Positions 1 to 7,005 of a DNA stretch of 28,269 nucleotides are shown piece by piece. This DNA is from DAOTWY01 sp003696565. GTDB taxonomy: Bacteria; Chloroflexota; Anaerolineae; Aggregatilineales; Phototrophicaceae. A program made the position numbers and the translations under genes. The first letter of the stretch is position 1. Every line of letters starts with the position of its first letter. The notes beneath the pieces are model-generated. The model had not been told where the DNA came from, ran no database searches, and saw only the letters and a list, made by a program, of their open reading frames with translations. The stretch covers positions 1 through 28,269 of the forward strand of contig DAOTWY010000056.1 of NCBI GenBank assembly GCA_034435635.1. The letters are read 5' to 3'.

Positions 1-1131
1 CAAGTCACCTGGGTTCAAACGTTGATTGCATTGCCAGCACTGACTGATGGGCATGGGGGGGAAGCGGTTGCAGCCGTGGCATTTTCTGCTGATGGGCGAC
101 GTGTGTTTTCCGGTGGGTTAGATGGCGCAGTACGAGTGTGGAATGCATCCATCGGGGATTTAGAAGAAGCCCCTGGTTTACCCCTTTATTTACCGGGCGA
201 TCCGTCTGTTTTGTCAATCGCCCGTCATCCATTACAAATCAATCGCCTGGCATATGCAACCCGTGCGGGGGGTGTTTATCAGTTTACTTGGGATGTGCCA
301 GGTGATTTGCCAGCTATTAATTTGCCGGATGTTGAGCGTGTGCTGGCGTTGACATATAGTCCAGATGGCACACAACTCGCCGCTGCGGGGGATATGCTTT
401 ATATCTGGGAAGCAGACACCGGTGAATTGGTCGGGCGTTATGAGCCATCAGCACGGTTATCTGATGTAGCATATAGTAGTGATGGATTTATGATTGCTTC
501 TGTTGGGCAAGATGGGTCCGTGCGCGTTCATCTCGCTTCTGACCCTACCCAGACAGTTCGCATCGCTGATCTTACGCAAGCGGCACCCGTGGCAGTGACT
601 TTTAATCATGACAATGATTTATTGATTGTGGGAGATGCATTGGGCGTGGTGCGTGCCTATTCAATCCCCACGGCTACCACGCCGCAAGCCGCACTTGTGT
701 TTGAATTTACCGCCCACACAGAGAGCTTAACCGATTTAACGCTCAGCCCGGATGGGACAAAGCTTGCTACCAGTGGCGGTGATTTAACCATCAAGCTGTG
801 GAATGCGTTCACACCTAATGAAACGGGTGATCTCAACACACCACAGCCGATGATTATGGGGGAGTTTTGTGTTGGTGCGCCGCCGAGCCGCTTACAAATT
901 GGGATGCGCGCACGAGTGGCTTTTACGGATGGAACACAATTGCGCTTACGGCGTGACCCTGGTGGTGAACAACTCGGCTCGCTTAATGGCGGGGAGCAAT
1001 TTAACATCACAGGTGGTCCGGTTTGCTTAGGAGAAGTAACTTGGTGGCGGCTACGGATGGACGACGGGCGAATTGGTTGGGTAGCAGAAGGCGACACTGA
1101 GACTTATTATGTTGAGCCGGTTATCCCATAA
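1..1131 (+). CDS. WD40-repeat protein with C-terminal SH3b domain (5' end outside window)
   Basis: The frame is open from base 1 with no stop, so the gene starts upstream; the TTG at 22 is an internal leucine codon, not the start. The visible part is a beta-propeller. WD-type blades end in VRVWN, LYIWE and IKLWN, each preceded by an S-x-D-G turn (FSADGRR, YSPDGTQ, LSPDGTK). After the propeller, from about base 870, comes a bacterial SH3-like domain with a run of arginines (LRLRRDPGG) and the closing motif WWRLRMDDGRIGWVAEG. WD40 propellers and SH3b domains bind proteins or cell-wall polymers, so a scaffold or envelope role is likely, but no partner can be named. Whether it has a signal peptide or lipobox cannot be seen. 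The next gene follows after 121 bases with its own promoter-like site. Confidence 0.85.
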   Translation, partial: QVTWVQTLIALPALTDGHGGEAVAAVAFSADGRRVFSGGLDGAVRVWNASIGDLEEAPGLPLYLPGDPSVLSIARHPLQINRLAYATRAGGVYQFTWDVPGDLPAINLPDVERVLALTYSPDGTQLAAAGDMLYIWEADTGELVGRYEPSARLSDVAYSSDGFMIASVGQDGSVRVHLASDPTQTVRIADLTQAAPVAVTFNHDNDLLIVGDALGVVRAYSIPTATTPQAALVFEFTAHTESLTDLTLSPDGTKLATSGGDLTIKLWNAFTPNETGDLNTPQPMIMGEFCVGAPPSRLQIGMRARVAFTDGTQLRLRRDPGGEQLGSLNGGEQFNITGGPVCLGEVTWWRLRMDDGRIGWVAEGDTETYYVEPVIP

Positions 1132-1172
1132 TGAACAACTGCACCGCATCCGACGAATTTTTTATACAAGTG

Positions 1173-1181
1173 TGCTATAAT
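1173..1181 (+). promoter_or_regulatory. Extended -10 promoter element
   Basis: A perfect TATAAT (1176-1181) preceded by TG one base upstream gives the full extended -10 pattern TGnTATAAT. No good -35 box lies 16-18 bases further up, which extended -10 promoters tolerate. It is 72 bases before the TTG start at 1253 and would drive the two-gene unit 1253-2207. Confidence 0.6.
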
Positions 1182-1252
1182 TTGGTGCATTAAAAAACAA
1201 TCAAACTTTTTAAAGTGTGACACAGTTGTCGATAGTATAGAAGGAAAAAACG

Positions 1253-1891
1253 TTGGATATTACTTGGTATGGTCATAATTGTTTTCGTATTACAGAGCGC
1301 GGGCGTATTACTATTGTAACAGACCCTTTCCATGATGGTGTCACAGGTTTGCCCCCGCTTAAGCTAAAAGGAGACGTTGTGACAATCAGTGAAGAGTCTC
1401 CATTTAGCACCAACGTCAACGCCGTTAAAGGGCAATCTTATGTGTTGGCAGGTGCAGGTGAATATGAAATTGATGGGGTCTTTTTCTATGGTTTGCCATT
1501 ACACAACTTACAAACCCTGCGCCAAAACGTCGCTTATGCCATTCAATATGACAGTAACTTGACACTTGTTCACTTGGGTAATTTATCGCACGTGCCAGAT
1601 CAATCGACTATTGAGGCACTCGGTGAGGTGAATATTGCGTTAGTTCCGGTCGGGAATGGGCAAAACCTGACGGCAGCCCAAGCCGCTGAAGTTATTGCAC
1701 TCATTGAGCCGAATTACATCATTCCGATGCAGTATGCTATCCCTGGCACTATTGTTGATCTTGATCCTGTTGAAAAATTTTTGAAAGAAATGGGTGTAAG
1801 TAAAATTCAAGAAGAGGAAACGCTGCGAATTACACGCGGTGCCTTACCTGAGCAGCCGCAAGTCGTCTTACTGAAGCCACAGGAGAGTTGA
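1253..1891 (+). CDS. Metallo-beta-lactamase-fold protein lacking metal ligands
   Basis: This 212-residue protein follows the COG2220/Lactamase_B_3 pattern: an opening WYGHNCF, TDPF at 23-26, VHLGNLSH at 106-113, VALVPVG-like NIALVPVGN and IIPMQY at 156-161. In active relatives the first loop is S-H-x-H-x-D-H, the HLGDLGH aspartate is a ligand and the PMHY histidine is a ligand. Here the loop reads SEESPFST (46-53), the aspartate is Asn110 and the histidine is Gln160. The protein therefore probably cannot hold the usual metal centre and is best called a pseudo-hydrolase, perhaps binding or regulatory. The start is TTG at 1253, chosen for the family N-terminus and the AGAAGG ribosome site just upstream. 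The stop lies four bases before the next start, so the two genes are probably one operon. Confidence 0.85.
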   Translation: MDITWYGHNCFRITERGRITIVTDPFHDGVTGLPPLKLKGDVVTISEESPFSTNVNAVKGQSYVLAGAGEYEIDGVFFYGLPLHNLQTLRQNVAYAIQYDSNLTLVHLGNLSHVPDQSTIEALGEVNIALVPVGNGQNLTAAQAAEVIALIEPNYIIPMQYAIPGTIVDLDPVEKFLKEMGVSKIQEEETLRITRGALPEQPQVVLLKPQES

Positions 1892-1895
1892 CGTT

Positions 1896-2207
1896 ATGGC
1901 ATATAAGCTCTTAATGAGTTGGGATATTAAACCCGGGCGAGATCAAGAATATTTTGAATTTGTGGTGCGTGAATGGCTACCAGGGGTGAACAACCTCGGT
2001 ATTCAAACCACTTGGGCATGGTATACTGTTTATAGCCGAGATAATAATGCGCCACAAATTTTAGCAGAAGCCATTTCAGATGACCTAGTTGCCATGCGTA
2101 ACGCGCTTAAAAGCCCAGATTGGCAGGAATTACATGACAAATTGCTGGGCTATGTGACGAATTATAAACAGAAAATAGTCCGCATTACGGGTGGATTTCA
2201 GTTGTAA
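1896..2207 (+). CDS. Small conserved alpha/beta protein, function unknown
   Basis: A 103-residue soluble protein with no signal peptide or TM segment. It opens with YKLLMSWDIKPGRDQEYFEF, a beta strand then a helix, followed by TTWAWYTVY and a second strand-helix unit ending IVRITGGFQL. The order and size suggest a ferredoxin-like dimeric alpha/beta barrel, as in small monooxygenase-like or Dabb-type proteins, but no catalytic residue supports an enzyme call. It has a good AGGAGA ribosome site at 1881-1886, inside the end of the upstream gene, and starts four bases after that gene's stop. Co-expression with the MBL-fold protein is very likely; a shared function is only inferred. Confidence 0.75.
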   Translation: MAYKLLMSWDIKPGRDQEYFEFVVREWLPGVNNLGIQTTWAWYTVYSRDNNAPQILAEAISDDLVAMRNALKSPDWQELHDKLLGYVTNYKQKIVRITGGFQL

Positions 2208-2215
2208 CACATACA

Positions 2216-2258
2216 CCCCAGGAGAAGAGAGTTGATCAGATTAATCTCTATCCTGGGG
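2216..2258. terminator. Stem-loop between convergent genes
   Basis: CCCCAGGA (2216-2223) pairs perfectly with TCCTGGGG (2251-2258), and an inner AGAG/CTCT can extend the stem. It lies between the convergent stops at 2207 and 2298. There is no T-tract on either side, so it may stop transcription poorly or protect 3' ends rather than act as a classic intrinsic terminator. Confidence 0.5.
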
Positions 2259-2297
2259 GCTTCAGCAAGATGACGTGTGGGAATTATTCCCATATGC

Positions 2298-2564
2298 TTA
2301 GTCTGCTGCAGCGGCTGTCGTGCTGCTTTCACTGCTTTTGCTAGCGGTATCATCTTTTTTAGTAGGTGATGTAACGCTTTGTTTGGAGGCGTTTTTACTA
2401 TCTGTGACGTAAAAGCCAGACCCCTTAAAGATTACCCCTGCACCCTGAACAATACGCCAAACTTTTTGTCCGGTCTCCGGGTCAATTGTCAGCGGTTCAT
2501 CATGGAAAGATTGACGTAAATCAAATGTTGAGCCATCTTCTCGGCGATACGTATAGACTGGCAT
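2298..2564 (-). CDS. FmdB-family protein with zinc-ribbon cysteines lost
   Basis: The 88-residue protein matches the FmdB/CxxC-CxxC small regulatory family at every landmark except the metal site. It opens MPVYTYRRED where the family has MPxYEYRCxxC, continues with LRQSFHDEPLT, and ends its core with GVIFKGSGFYVTDS, a near-exact family signature. The four cysteines expected at about 8, 11, 28 and 31 are Arg8, Gly11, Asp28 and Thr31, so no zinc ribbon can form. The tail (about 57-88) is low-complexity Ser/Thr/Ala/Lys, as is common in the family. A GAGGTG ribosome site lies about ten bases before the ATG. The family is often found near formamidase or ribosome-related genes, but its biochemical role is unclear; here it sits alone, convergent with the MBL-fold unit. 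Confidence 0.85.
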   Translation of the reverse strand: MPVYTYRREDGSTFDLRQSFHDEPLTIDPETGQKVWRIVQGAGVIFKGSGFYVTDSKNASKQSVTSPTKKDDTASKSSESSTTAAAAD

Positions 2565-2683
2565 GTTACAAACACCTCAATTTTCTCATTTAACCTGAAC
2601 AACCCTAGTTTACTCTACTTTTACGTTAGAATACCATAAGCAATTTGAGATTCTGATGATTTTATTATGATTGCGAAAGTGAT

Positions 2684-2689
2684 TATAAT
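2684..2689 (+). promoter_or_regulatory. -10 box upstream of the epimerase gene
   Basis: A perfect TATAAT, 17 bases after a weak TTTATT (2661-2666). A transcript from here would begin near 2696, so codons upstream of that could not be translated. This supports the ATG at 2775 as the epimerase start. Confidence 0.4.
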
Positions 2690-2774
2690 GGAATCGCGCT
2701 TGATGTCGGCGTTATTTTTGGCTCACAAGCGCGCAGCAATAGTAACATTTAGAAAAGGACTTTTGTGGTTTCCG

Positions 2775-3767
2775 ATGAATATATTAATTATTGGTGGTTC
2801 AAGAAACATTGGTTATTTCCTTGTTCAACGTCTGGTGCAAGAAGGTCACCGTGTGACCATGTTGAATCGTGGGGTAACCCCGGAAGACCTCCCGGCGGAT
2901 GTAGCGCGATTGCGGGCAGACCGCACTGATGTCCAACAGATGCGCCGGGCATTGGCTGGGCGCACGTTTGATGCTGTGGTGGACTGCGTGATGTATAACG
3001 GAGAAGAAGCAGAAGCGATTATCGACATCCTCAATGGACAGATTAATCATTACATTTTCATCAGTAGCGGGCAAGTCTATTTAGTAAGACAAGGACTTAC
3101 ACGCCCCTTTAAAGAGGATGATTACGCTGGGGAATTGATGCCCCCGCCAGAGATCAATACCTATGATTATGAAGAATGGTTGTATGGCATGGAAAAACGG
3201 CGGGCGGAAGATACCTTCCAGCGCGCTTATATTACTCATGGCTTTCCTTACACCGCCTTGCGTCTTCCAATGGTCAACAGCACGCGGGATCGTTTTAATC
3301 GACTTTTGGCGTATATCCTGCGCCTTCAAGACAATGGACCGATCCTTGTGCCCCAAACGCCGGATTATCCCTTACGACATGTTTATGTTGGAGATGTTGT
3401 AGAAGCGATCATGCGGTTGATTAACACGGGTATGGGTAAGGGGCGCGCTTATAACATCAGCCAGGATGAGACGGTCTCTATTGAATCGTTTTTGCAACTT
3501 TTGGGTGAAATTATGGGTAAACAGCCGGATATTCATAAAGTCCCGCGTGATGTTTTAGAAGCCAATGGTTTTTTGCCGGATTGCTCACCATATAGTGAAT
3601 TGTGGATGTCCGAGTTAGATAACGCGCGCAGTAAAGCGGAACTTGGTATGACTTACACTCCGCTGCGAGATTATTTATCCACCATTGTGGCGTATCATCA
3701 AGCCCACCCACCTAAAAAGCCACGTAGTTATAATCGCCGTAAAGCAGAAAAACAAATGGCAGGCTGA
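2775..3767 (+). CDS. NAD-dependent epimerase/dehydratase (extended SDR family)
   Basis: A 330-residue Rossmann-fold protein of the extended short-chain dehydrogenase group. The N-terminus MNILIIGGSRNIGYFLV carries the G-x-x-G-x-x-G-type dinucleotide site, followed by a second strand ending MLNRG, typical of the GalE/CSP41-like branch. YIFISSGQVY (93-102) is the serine region, and Tyr137-x-x-x-Lys141 (YGMEK) is the catalytic pair. TPDYPLRHVYVGDVVEAI and RAYNISQDE are later family signatures. It is predicted to act in the cytoplasm on a nucleotide-sugar or related substrate; the exact reaction cannot be read. An in-frame ATG exists upstream at 2667, but the sequence before 2775 is not Rossmann-like and overlaps the likely promoter. 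A strong terminator follows, so it is probably transcribed alone. Confidence 0.88.
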   Translation: MNILIIGGSRNIGYFLVQRLVQEGHRVTMLNRGVTPEDLPADVARLRADRTDVQQMRRALAGRTFDAVVDCVMYNGEEAEAIIDILNGQINHYIFISSGQVYLVRQGLTRPFKEDDYAGELMPPPEINTYDYEEWLYGMEKRRAEDTFQRAYITHGFPYTALRLPMVNSTRDRFNRLLAYILRLQDNGPILVPQTPDYPLRHVYVGDVVEAIMRLINTGMGKGRAYNISQDETVSIESFLQLLGEIMGKQPDIHKVPRDVLEANGFLPDCSPYSELWMSELDNARSKAELGMTYTPLRDYLSTIVAYHQAHPPKKPRSYNRRKAEKQMAG

Positions 3768-3790
3768 TAATCTACTGTGTGAAAATAAAA

Positions 3791-3821
3791 AAGCCCGATA
3801 CATAATCGGGCTTGTTGTTTT
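3791..3821. terminator. Intrinsic terminator of the epimerase gene
   Basis: AAGCCCGAT (3791-3799) and ATCGGGCTT (3805-3813) form a perfect 9-bp stem with a 5-base loop, followed by GTTGTTTT. An A-rich stretch precedes it, so it could also work from the other side. It starts 24 bases after the epimerase stop. Confidence 0.85.
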
Positions 3822-4322
3822 AAAGCTGGGAGCATTTAAGGTGTTGGCTGACCTTCAATTGATGATGAGGGGTTGCTTGACAACTGATGCTGCGTGTTGA
3901 TCTTGAATATACCGCCGTGCTGTATTGTTATATCGATAAGGTTGCTGATGTGCTTCAATGGATAACTGTGTGCTGTGATGCGTGTGTTGCCCGTAAGCCT
4001 GTGATGCGTCTTCAATAATCAGGAATGGTGCTACGATGGTGTATGATGCATTTAGTTGCGGTTACGATGTTGGCGGTTGGGTGGGTTGTTGGTTTCAATG
4101 GGAGTGTGCCAAGATTTTATGTCATGTAAGACTTGAATAAGGTCAGGTATAATGAATTTCGGAAAGGCGATGTTGTGTGCAACAACCTGCACCCTCTATG
4201 CTCATTTGTTAATGTGCTTCCCAGCTAAGTTAACTACATTGTATCCTAAAACTTGCAATAATTTTCGGAATAAATTCTGAAAAAATTATGTAAAACGTAA
4301 AGATTGCCTGGTTCTAACGGAA
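3822..4322. other. Intergenic stretch without a supported gene
   Basis: About 500 bases after the terminator hold no ORF with a start, ribosome site and plausible composition. The plus strand is G/T-rich with many GATG and GTTG words. A 69-codon open frame on the minus strand (4061 to 3855) lacks an ATG, GTG or TTG start. A lone TATAAT at 4148-4153 has no gene behind it. It may be decayed sequence, but I cannot identify its source. Confidence 0.5.
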
Positions 4323-4472
4323 TTGGTGGAATCGCGTTTTAGCCCTCATCCCTCCTCTTTTCCCGAACGATGCGCTGGAAGAAGGGGAGAAAACTCCCGC
4401 TCCCAACCGCCGCTTTACGGCTAGGAGAGGGGCTTAAGGTGAGGGCAACGGCACAAATTCCATTTCTACCAA
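4323..4472. repeat. Nested inverted-repeat element, about 150 bp
   Basis: The outer arms TTGGTGGAA (4323-4331) and TTCTACCAA (4464-4472) match as inverted repeats at 8 of 9 positions. Inside them GCCCTCA (4342-4348) and TGAGGGC (4440-4446) are perfect inverted repeats. Between these lie C/T-rich and G/A-rich arms (CCTCCTCTTTTCCC near 4351, GGAAGAAGGGGAG near 4377, and GGAGAGGGGC near 4424) that can fold back. It encodes nothing and resembles the small dispersed intergenic repeats common in bacterial genomes. Only one copy was noticed here. Confidence 0.5.
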
Positions 4473-4527
4473 CAACATTATAACCAGAAGATTACGGATG
4501 GGCTGAATAACACCCTTATTGATTATG

Positions 4528-6789
4528 TTATGGTATAAATTCTGCTTGAATCATGGTCTCCATTAATTGCAGGCGCATCAATACTTGGCTGGGAGAAATC
4601 CCTTTATTGATAGCCAGTGTGTCTAATGCTTGTGTTAGGATGCTAGGCAATTCTTGCCGGATGACTGTATCTCCGCCACTGATTTCAAACCGAACAAATT
4701 CATCGTTAATGACTGTGACCGTGACAGATTGCGCTGTGCCATCATTCACGCGTAGCGTGGCAATGATGTGTGTTGGCTTAAAATCAAACAACGCAAACGT
4801 GATAGGGCTGTTAGTGAGCTGTTGGGCTACTTCTTGATAAAATTCTTGTTCACTAATGGTGATAATATCCAACGGGATTAAACGGAAATTGATACCAGAA
4901 GCTCCGCCTATTGCGCTCTGACTTGCTTGCAAATATGCGACATTGCTGCATGAGGTGCTATGTCCACCGGCGATGATTGTATAAACTTCTCCAGATGCAA
5001 CGCCATCTAGTGTATAAGTTCCATCAATTGCAGTACACACTTCCCACGGGAAACCATCTACTCGTACCGCCACGTTTTCTACAGGTTGATTAGTGTCTGC
5101 ATTGTACACTGTCCCGGTGATTGTTGTGCCATTTGTTAGACTAAAATCGATGTTATGCTGCACCGGTGTGGTGCTGTTTACGCTGAGAGGTGTGGCAGTT
5201 AATTGTGTGGATTGATCTGCCCACCATTCAACGGTGTATCCAACGCTACGTCCATCAGCATAAAGTAATACACTATTGTTTAATGGGATATTACCTATAC
5301 GGAAGCGTCCAGCAGAATCGGTTGTGACACTCCCATAATTCCCAGCATGAATCACTACCCCAGAAGTGGGTGAGCCGTTCGCCATCACTACGCCATATAT
5401 CGTGCCATAACCATGCAAATAATTGAGAGCGGCATACATATCTGCCTGAGTACCGATTAAGCCTGATGTCGCTGGATAGCCTGTTCGTCGTAATATGTCA
5501 CGCATGGTTGCGGGTGTGAGTGGGTTGCCCCGTGCCCGCTGAACGCCTTGCAAACCAGTTGCCCCGCCTGCTGTAATTGCTGTGGCGGAAGACGACCCTG
5601 CGCCATTTGCTGTATATGCTTGATTGATATCATTATTTGGGAAGAAAAGATCACCCAAGCCTGTAGAGACGACATTTCCTCCCCAATGATGTAGATCAAC
5701 ACGGCTACCGGTATTTGACCAGCAAAACGGGCTATGATTGTTGCTGCCTGTTACCAGTATTGCTCCTGAATCCCGGACAGACCGGTTAAACCTCCCTCCG
5801 TAACGACTATGATCTAAATCCATCCCACCATTACCAGCAACCTGTAATACAATACGCCCGCTGGACGTGGCATGACGGATTGCATCATAGTTTGCTTGCC
5901 AATATTCCATTGGGATTTGTTCAAATTGATCACATTGGCAGGTACAAGTTTGCCCACTAGCCGGACCTAACGCCTGTAACTCGATCAGTATAATATCGCC
6001 GGGGGATGTATTAGCTGTGGCGATATTCACCGCGTTGGCGATGTCTGGCAGATTGCCTGTTCCAAAAACAGATACCACTTTATAATCCGCTTCTGGTGCG
6101 ATCCCTGTTATGCCATAATTATTATCGAGCGCGCCGAAGATACCCATGATAATAGTGCCATGGGTTTGTGCATTGGAAAAGTTGATCCCTGCTAGCAAAT
6201 CTGATGAGTCAATTGGCAGGTCTTCATGGTCAAAATGCCACCCGCCTTCTACATCTATCACGCGTACACCCGTCCCGCGTCCCCCCGGATAACTCCACAA
6301 CGCAGGCACATCTAGCCCAACAGGTGCTGACTGAAAATACGTTTGATTGCCGGTAAAATCGGGTGTTGTGGGCGGAATATCCACGCTAGCAGGCATGTAG
6401 AACGGCTCGGCGTATACCGTTTCGACATAAGACAGGGCTTTATATTGGTCGATCATGCGTTGAGCATCTTCCGGCGTGGTATTTTCTGGTAAAATCACGC
6501 GGTAATATGTGTTTAAATCTTCCAAAACATTGCCGCTGACTTGGCTATAAATCTGGCGTTCGACGTTTAGAACAAATGGGGAACGGGTGAACAAGCGTGT
6601 GACTTGTATATCACTTATCATCCCGCTGGCAAGCACATCCGCCCGTTGAATACTGCCTTCATGGAACTTGACAACAAGATAGCGATAGTTGTAGCGCGCT
6701 AGCGGATGAGATTGCGTTGTGATTTGTGCTATATTGATTGAAAAATTGAATAAGGCTAAGAAAAGAATAGTTAAAAATCGCTTTGCCAT
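4528..6789 (-). CDS. Secreted subtilisin-like serine protease (S8) with carboxypeptidase-regulatory-like domains
   Basis: A 753-residue protein with a Sec signal peptide (KRFLTILFLALFNFSINIAQ). Residues about 35-130 look like an inhibitory propeptide ending in YVETVYAEPFY, as in fervidolysin-type subtilases. The catalytic domain spans about 155-455, with Asp179 (VRVIDVEGG), His210 (THGTIIMG), oxyanion Asn320 (QVAGNGG) and Ser400 (GAGSSSATAI), so the triad is intact. A Cys cluster TCTCQCD sits at 281-287. Two regulatory-like beta-sandwich modules follow, about 462-550 (YGVVMANGSPTSGVVI) and 555-637 (ITGTVYNADTNQPVENV), then a region of unknown fold. It likely works outside the membrane on peptides or proteins. 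A TATAAT on the minus strand (6829-6824) lies 35 bases before the ATG, with an AGGAA ribosome site. The kinase gene upstream on the same strand ends in a terminator. Confidence 0.9.
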   Translation of the reverse strand: MAKRFLTILFLALFNFSINIAQITTQSHPLARYNYRYLVVKFHEGSIQRADVLASGMISDIQVTRLFTRSPFVLNVERQIYSQVSGNVLEDLNTYYRVILPENTTPEDAQRMIDQYKALSYVETVYAEPFYMPASVDIPPTTPDFTGNQTYFQSAPVGLDVPALWSYPGGRGTGVRVIDVEGGWHFDHEDLPIDSSDLLAGINFSNAQTHGTIIMGIFGALDNNYGITGIAPEADYKVVSVFGTGNLPDIANAVNIATANTSPGDIILIELQALGPASGQTCTCQCDQFEQIPMEYWQANYDAIRHATSSGRIVLQVAGNGGMDLDHSRYGGRFNRSVRDSGAILVTGSNNHSPFCWSNTGSRVDLHHWGGNVVSTGLGDLFFPNNDINQAYTANGAGSSSATAITAGGATGLQGVQRARGNPLTPATMRDILRRTGYPATSGLIGTQADMYAALNYLHGYGTIYGVVMANGSPTSGVVIHAGNYGSVTTDSAGRFRIGNIPLNNSVLLYADGRSVGYTVEWWADQSTQLTATPLSVNSTTPVQHNIDFSLTNGTTITGTVYNADTNQPVENVAVRVDGFPWEVCTAIDGTYTLDGVASGEVYTIIAGGHSTSCSNVAYLQASQSAIGGASGINFRLIPLDIITISEQEFYQEVAQQLTNSPITFALFDFKPTHIIATLRVNDGTAQSVTVTVINDEFVRFEISGGDTVIRQELPSILTQALDTLAINKGISPSQVLMRLQLMETMIQAEFIP

Positions 6790-6823
6790 GAGTTATGTTC
6801 CTACCAGTAGCAATGTTGTTTCT

Positions 6824-6829
6824 ATTATA
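6824..6829 (-). promoter_or_regulatory. -10 box of the subtilase gene
   Basis: Perfect TATAAT on the minus strand, about 35 bases before the protease ATG. No convincing -35 box was found at 16-18 bases. The kinase terminator lies just upstream, which fits independent transcription. Confidence 0.4.
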
Positions 6830-6952
6830 AAATTAACTATCCGATATAAAAACTTAACATAATTCTGGGAATGGTGAAAATAGGGGGTGTTTAAATCTAC
6901 AGCGCATTCATCTTTTGGCTGCTATTGTGTCGAGACAATTTGATTTTATGAT

Positions 6953-6992
6953 AAAAGCATACAGACGGTCTTTATTGTTACCGCCCGTATGC
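6953..6992 (-). terminator. Intrinsic terminator of the receptor kinase gene
   Basis: Arms 6957-6969 (GCATACAGACGGT) and 6980-6992 (ACCGCCCGTATGC) pair at 11 of 13 positions around a 10-base loop. On the minus strand the stem is followed by TTTTAT. It starts 14 bases past the kinase stop. Confidence 0.8.
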
Positions 6993-7005
6993 CATTTGTG
7001 TTGAT

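Noticed and set aside
22..1131. TTG at 22 as the start of the WD40 gene
   Set aside because: The frame stays open to base 1 and reads as a continuing propeller, so the gene starts outside the window.
1140..1189. TGCACC/GGTGCA inverted repeat before the MBL-fold gene
   Set aside because: The arms are six bases with a 38-base gap that holds the promoter; too weak to call a structure.
2667..2774. N-terminal extension of the epimerase
   Set aside because: It adds 36 residues unlike the family and overlaps a likely promoter; the Rossmann motif starts at 2775.
3855..4061. 69-codon open frame on the minus strand with Gln/His-rich peptide
   Set aside because: No ATG, GTG or TTG start in the frame, no ribosome site, and no recognisable family; open length is possible by chance.
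4148..4153. TATAAT as a promoter for a hidden gene
   Set aside because: No -35 box and no coding sequence follows before the convergent subtilase gene end.
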